Part shown: piece after piece, positions 59,977 through 64,000 of the stretch | Layout: every line of letters starts with the position of its first letter | Numbering within the stretch: the stretch's first letter is position 1 | Assembly (NCBI RefSeq): GCF_008831285.2 | Contig: NC_045141.1 | Span: 560,001 to 624,000, forward strand | Direction: 5' to 3' | Length of the DNA: 64,000 bases | DNA from: Nymphaea colorata | Taxonomy: Eukaryota; Streptophyta; Magnoliopsida; Nymphaeales; Nymphaeaceae | The notes under the pieces: model-generated | Seen by the model: the letters and a program-made list of their open reading frames with translations, nothing else | Told to the model about the DNA's origin: nothing | Database searches by the model: none | Translations under genes and position numbers: made by a program

Positions 59977-60164
59977 AGGCAGAGGCAGAACTAGAATTTT
60001 TTCATGACACTGGCTAAATTAAAGTTTTTAAATTTTGACTAGGGTTGAAATGTTATTTTTTAAAATTTTTATATAGAACAAGTCAAATTTATTAAAATTT
60101 AAATGTAATTTTTTTTTAGGTGGGGCTAGGGCCCATGCGAGCCCCAACTTGACTTTGCCCCTGC
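59977..60164. repeat. Small dispersed repeat with weak inverted ends
   Basis: GCAGAGGCAGAACTAGAATTTTTTCATG at the left faces CTTGACTTTGCCCCTGC at the right; reversed, the right end starts GCAGGGGCAAAG. The total is about 190 bp. Interior blocks match 46165-46335 and 51955-52105. It behaves like a miniature inverted-repeat element; no target duplication was found. Confidence 0.55.
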
Positions 60165-60196
60165 ATAAGGATGCTTCTATGTTAAGCTTGCTTCAA

Positions 60197-60710
60197 TTAA
60201 CATGATAGCCATGAGAAGTTAATGATTTTTGTAAGCCCAGCTGCAATATGCACTTCGGATGATGTTTGTCTCACAACAATAGTGCCTTGAGCAACTTTGT
60301 CCCTAACAAAATGAACATCCACTTCAATGTGCTGGCTTCTATTATGAAAAAGTTGGAAAATGGCTGCTAAATAAGTTGCACTCACATATGGATGGTGGAT
60401 TTGTTCTTGTTCCAAGGTCAACTAGAAATATGTCTACCAAGTTGCAGCATCTGTTATGTTGGCCGCTGCATGACAATCGGCCGGCCTCTTTGCTAGACCG
60501 AGAAACAACTTGCTGTTTCTTTGAACTTGTTGCAACAAGATTCAGTCCCAACAAGGTGCATAAATTTTGACCATCGATTGATCATTTGGGCATTCGGCCC
60601 CATCTGCATCGCTATATTTATATGAATTTCTTTGTTCATGGTTTGAGCTTTGAAGATTAGACCATTATGAACAGTAGCTTTTAAGAATCTTAATATTCTC
60701 TTGACAGCTC
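60197..60710 (-). pseudogene. Copia RNase H relic
   Basis: Minus-strand pieces in order: VKRILRFLKATVHNGLIFK (about 60650-60705), SSKKQQVVSRSSKEA (about 60490-60530), YLAAIFQLFHNRSQHIEVDV and HFVRDKVAQGTIVVRQTS (60240-60370), then a degraded IAAGLTK end. This is the order in copia RNase H. The segment carrying SDADWAG is lost and frameshifts separate the pieces. It is unrelated in detail to the copia at 19429. Confidence 0.85.
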
Positions 60711-60899
60711 CCCATCAGATTCTACATGATCCTATTAAATTGGCTGAACCTTGTAATTACCCCCAAATTTTCAAGGATAATATATATCTAGCAGTTTTCA
60801 CAATTATTTTCAACAATTTTGGGTCTCAAATACTTCAATTTATCGCAGTTCTTATCCAATTACCCTCTAATTTGGTTTTTGATTATATTTTCGAACTCA

Positions 60900-61320
60900 T
60901 CTGAATTTAAATCTAAACTTTGAACCCAAGCCCAACCTCAATCTTGGGTGAAATTCATGCAATCTAGATCTAAACCCAACCCAAAATCCCAAGTCAAGAT
61001 CCAAAAATCAAGCCTTAGATCCAGATCTGGATCCAAATACCAACTTTAGATAAAAATAGATCCCTAGTCCCAATCTGGATCTAAAACTGAGCTCTAGATC
61101 TAAAACTAAACCTTAGATCCAAATTCAGATCCAAATTCAAGGTTTTAGATCCAAAATATAACTTAGATCTAGATCCATATCGAAATCCAAACCCCAGATC
61201 CAAAATCCTGCCCTCGATCCAAAACGAAGGTAAAAAACTCATATAGACTCGAGAATCAAAATGAGGACAAAAATAGGAAAATTGATTCAGAAAATCGTCC
61301 ACAGGTCCAGATTAGATCAA
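60900..61320. repeat. GATCCAAA/TAGATCC-rich degenerate repeats
   Basis: Short variants such as CTTAGATCCAGATC, GATCCAAAT and CTAGATCTAAAAC recur throughout. It resembles, in opposite sense, the tract at 11420-11990. Confidence 0.65.
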
Positions 61321-62749
61321 AATACCAAAAATCTAGAAAAAAAAAAATATTTCAGGCTCAAATGTTTGAAATCGAGCACGAGAATCAATTCCCAACATCA
61401 TTCGCAAGCCCCCCCTCGTTTTTCAATTTGACTCAGCTTGGTAAAATCCAAATCTGGTTGTACAATCCACATTTCAAGCCTAAACAACCACCTAATTCAT
61501 TATCCAACCTTCGACATCGATCCGGGCCCTTCTGATTCAAGAAAAGTGGATCCGGATAGAAAACGAACCTGGAATCATAAAAATAGAGCGGGACCGTTTT
61601 GTAAAAGGAATATTTTACCTCTTAAAAGTATTACATATTTTGTTGTTAAACTTTTTGTTCTTTTAGGGTGGACCTACCTGGGGATGGCAGGGGACTCAAA
61701 GGGCACCCTCTGCTATCGAATGCTATCATTGAGAGTGCACTCAGAATAGGGTCTGGTACCTTGACAATCTCTTTTGTTGGTAAAAAATTGATCTGAGGAA
61801 AGAGGTTTTGCTATTCTTGGGTAGACTTCAACCCTCTCAACCCCCTCCAAATGGTGTTTGCACTAAGAGCCAATCGCTACAAGTCAAAACTTAAGAGCAA
61901 AATAAAAACAAAAATAACTCAAAAACTAAAAAATTCATAAGAAATATGGAGGAATTGAAAAACTTTCAAACGTTGAATTTTGGCTCTATTTCATTTTATA
62001 AATACCCCCACATCTTCATCCTTGGGTATGACTAACCTTTGGGGAATTGCTTGGCCCCTCAAACTAAGAGCTATGAAGTCCTTTTTATCTTTCTTCCTTC
62101 ATCTATTCTTCTCTCTCTCTTTGAACACTTCATCTTAAAACTTGGGATTCTCCTTCTTTTTCAACCTTTGTCTTCAACGAGTAGAAAGGGTGGTATGTGG
62201 AGACCCTTGGAAAGCTTCTTCAACACGTTAGAGTTTTCATTTTGGAAGCTTCATTGTTTGATTAAAGTATAGGACTTAGCTCTTCTTGAACTATACCATC
62301 TCGAGGTATGTAATCTCATTTTCTCTTCATCTTCCCTTCATCATCTCTCCTTGGTCAGCTCTTGAATTTCCTCCTCAAAGCCAGGAGCCACATTTGAGTG
62401 CACTGGAAGTATGAGTAAGGTGAAGCCAAATCTTTTTTGTTTGATAAATTCAATTAGGCACGATATGTGTCCTTTTAACCTTCCATTGAATGAATGCCTT
62501 CAAATATATAATATGCATGTATAGCAAGTTGAATTTTGAAGTTGGGGCTTGTCTAACACAGGAAAAACACTACGAATATATAGATGATGTTAAAATGCAT
62601 TTTCATATTATCTATATGATTAGTTTTGACATCATTTAGATCTTCATTGCCTTGATAAAATACCTATTGGTCGTCCTATTAGTGGCCTTTAAAGAGTCAT
62701 CCACATTCAAAAGAGTCTATTCCCAACGAGATTTAAGAACAAGAGGAGC
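61321..62749. other. No recognised gene; promoter-like sequence near 62000
   Basis: TTTATAAATACCCCCACATC near 61997 is a good TATA-type motif, followed by CT-rich DNA and then CGAGGTATGTAATC near 62300, which could be an exon-intron border. A 103-codon frame at 61438-61749 and a 77-codon frame at 62039-62272 have no recognised domain. It could be a gene start or the promoter part of an old LTR. Confidence 0.3.
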
Positions 62750-62754
62750 ATTCT

Positions 62755-63480
62755 TTATTGATAGTTTTTTTCTTTTTTGAAGTTAGTCTCACTCCCACAC
62801 CCAATGGTGGGAGAGACATACCTTTTTGCAATAATAAATGAAATATTTTCAACTTTGTCTCTCTTTCTCTCTCTCTATATATATATATATATCTTATTTT
62901 TAAAAGGATTTCAATAATAAGTCCTCCCTAAGGAGGATATGGAGACTTACCATAGGCTCTCTAATGAGTCCAAGTTCCTCTGTCACCTACATAAAATATT
63001 GAAGTTGAAATTTTCAAAATTATCTCCTAAGTCTTAATTTCTATATTAAAAATAAAAGAGGGGTTAAAATATCTTGTTATTAGATCATTTTTTTTCCTTC
63101 TTTTCTTCGCTCTTTCTCAATTTATCTTTTTTCTCTAAGAATCTTTATATCACTTGACTATTCCTTAAAATATATCACTTGACTATTCCTTAAAATCTCT
63201 ATGTTACTAATTTTGCTTTCTCTATTTCTTCTCTCCCTTAAAAATCTTTACATATCTCTCTCTCTCTCACACACACACACATACATTTTTCTCTTAAAAT
63301 CTCTTGTTCTTCTATTAGTTTTTCTCTTTATTTCTTTCCACTCTCTTATAAATCTTTATTTCTGTCTTTCTTAATTTTACCTTAAAATTTCTTGCTCTTT
63401 TATTATTATTTTTTGTCTATATTTTCTCTCTCTTAAAAATCTTTATCTCACTCTCTCTAACTGTTTTGATAAAAGTTTAT
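62755..63480. repeat. Pyrimidine-rich degenerate repeats
   Basis: CTCTCTCTCT and CTCTTAAAAATCTTTA-type units recur, with an AT run at 62876-62891 and a CA run near 63268. TATATCACTTGACTATTCCTTAAA is duplicated in tandem at about 63147-63196. Confidence 0.75.
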
Positions 63481-64000
63481 GAAATATTTTCCTTTAAAAA
63501 GAGTTTCCTTCCCTTGCTTTATAAAGTTTTAACTTCTTTATCAAGTACCACACCATATATAGGTTGAAGATAATGTTTGGGCGAATATAAAATGCATCAT
63601 GATCAACACGTCAGGAATGAGCAAGCCTCGTACCAACAGGCTAGTCCCTTTTTTCCTCTTTTGAAAATAAAAATAATTTTTAATACACTACAAAAACAAA
63701 ACATAAAATTTTTTGGGAATACTCACAACTATACTTGCATACAAGACAATATCAGGTTGAGTGAGGGACACATATTGCAATGCTCCCACAATACTTCAAC
63801 ATAAGCTTTCAATTGTGAGCAACATTCATGCATTTTTGTATGCTTGAAAAGATCAAAGATATTACTTTCTTTGAGATAACACCAAGCTTCCTTTCAGCAT
63901 TCGTGGATTCGCTTCCTAGGAAATAGAATGAAGATTTTCCAAGTTTCACTTTTGCTTGTAGGGGGGAGGGGTCTTCTATTTATCTAACAGGGTCATTTTG
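63481..64000. other. No recognised gene
   Basis: AT-rich end of the window. A 75-codon plus-strand frame at 63577-63804 has no recognised domain. Confidence 0.4.

Overview
This window looks like nuclear DNA from a flowering plant. It is AT-rich, genes are sparse, introns are long, and most recognisable content is plant-type transposable elements: Ty1/copia with a Met-tRNA primer site, Ty3/gypsy with a chromodomain-like tail, and hAT-type elements. A degenerate plant 5S rDNA array and a fragment resembling the plant thylakoid protein SOQ1 agree with this. I see no bacterial or viral operon structure and no complete, clearly functional host gene.

Layout. 1-9250: AT-rich DNA with an old minus-strand copia pol relic (about 2140-4530) and one clean but unrecognised exon (7870-8061). 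9250-12350: diverged repeats. 12353-14288: degenerate 5S rRNA array, the last copy cut by a gypsy-type LTR (14289-16601). 17485-25792: minus-strand exons of a SOQ1-like gene (end of the thioredoxin-like domain, then NHL repeats). One of its introns carries a copia element (19429-25559, TSD GATTC), and that element carries a 1060-bp hAT-type element (22736-23795, TSD GTGGAAGA). 26441-32415: a rearranged gypsy element (TSD CACAA). 32521-34763: exon-like pieces of an unrecognised minus-strand gene.

36560-47320 is repeat-dominated: a foldback of about 1.2 kb, a 3265-bp terminal-inverted-repeat element (41434-44698, TSD GCCATTGC) with CGGAT-rich ends, and decayed relatives of it. 48461-59950 is a direct tandem duplication with a unit of about 5.73 kb. 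Each unit carries the C-terminal part of a PII-2-like leucine-rich-repeat gene, and the two copies have stop codons at different places. 59977-64000 holds a small dispersed repeat, a copia RNase H relic, GATCC-rich repeats and pyrimidine-rich DNA.

The strongest results are structural: insertions with intact target duplications that give a relative order of events. Nothing here convincingly shows a new biochemical system. The least familiar items are the CGGAT-ended element family, the purine-strand hAT-type element, and the unrecognised exons.
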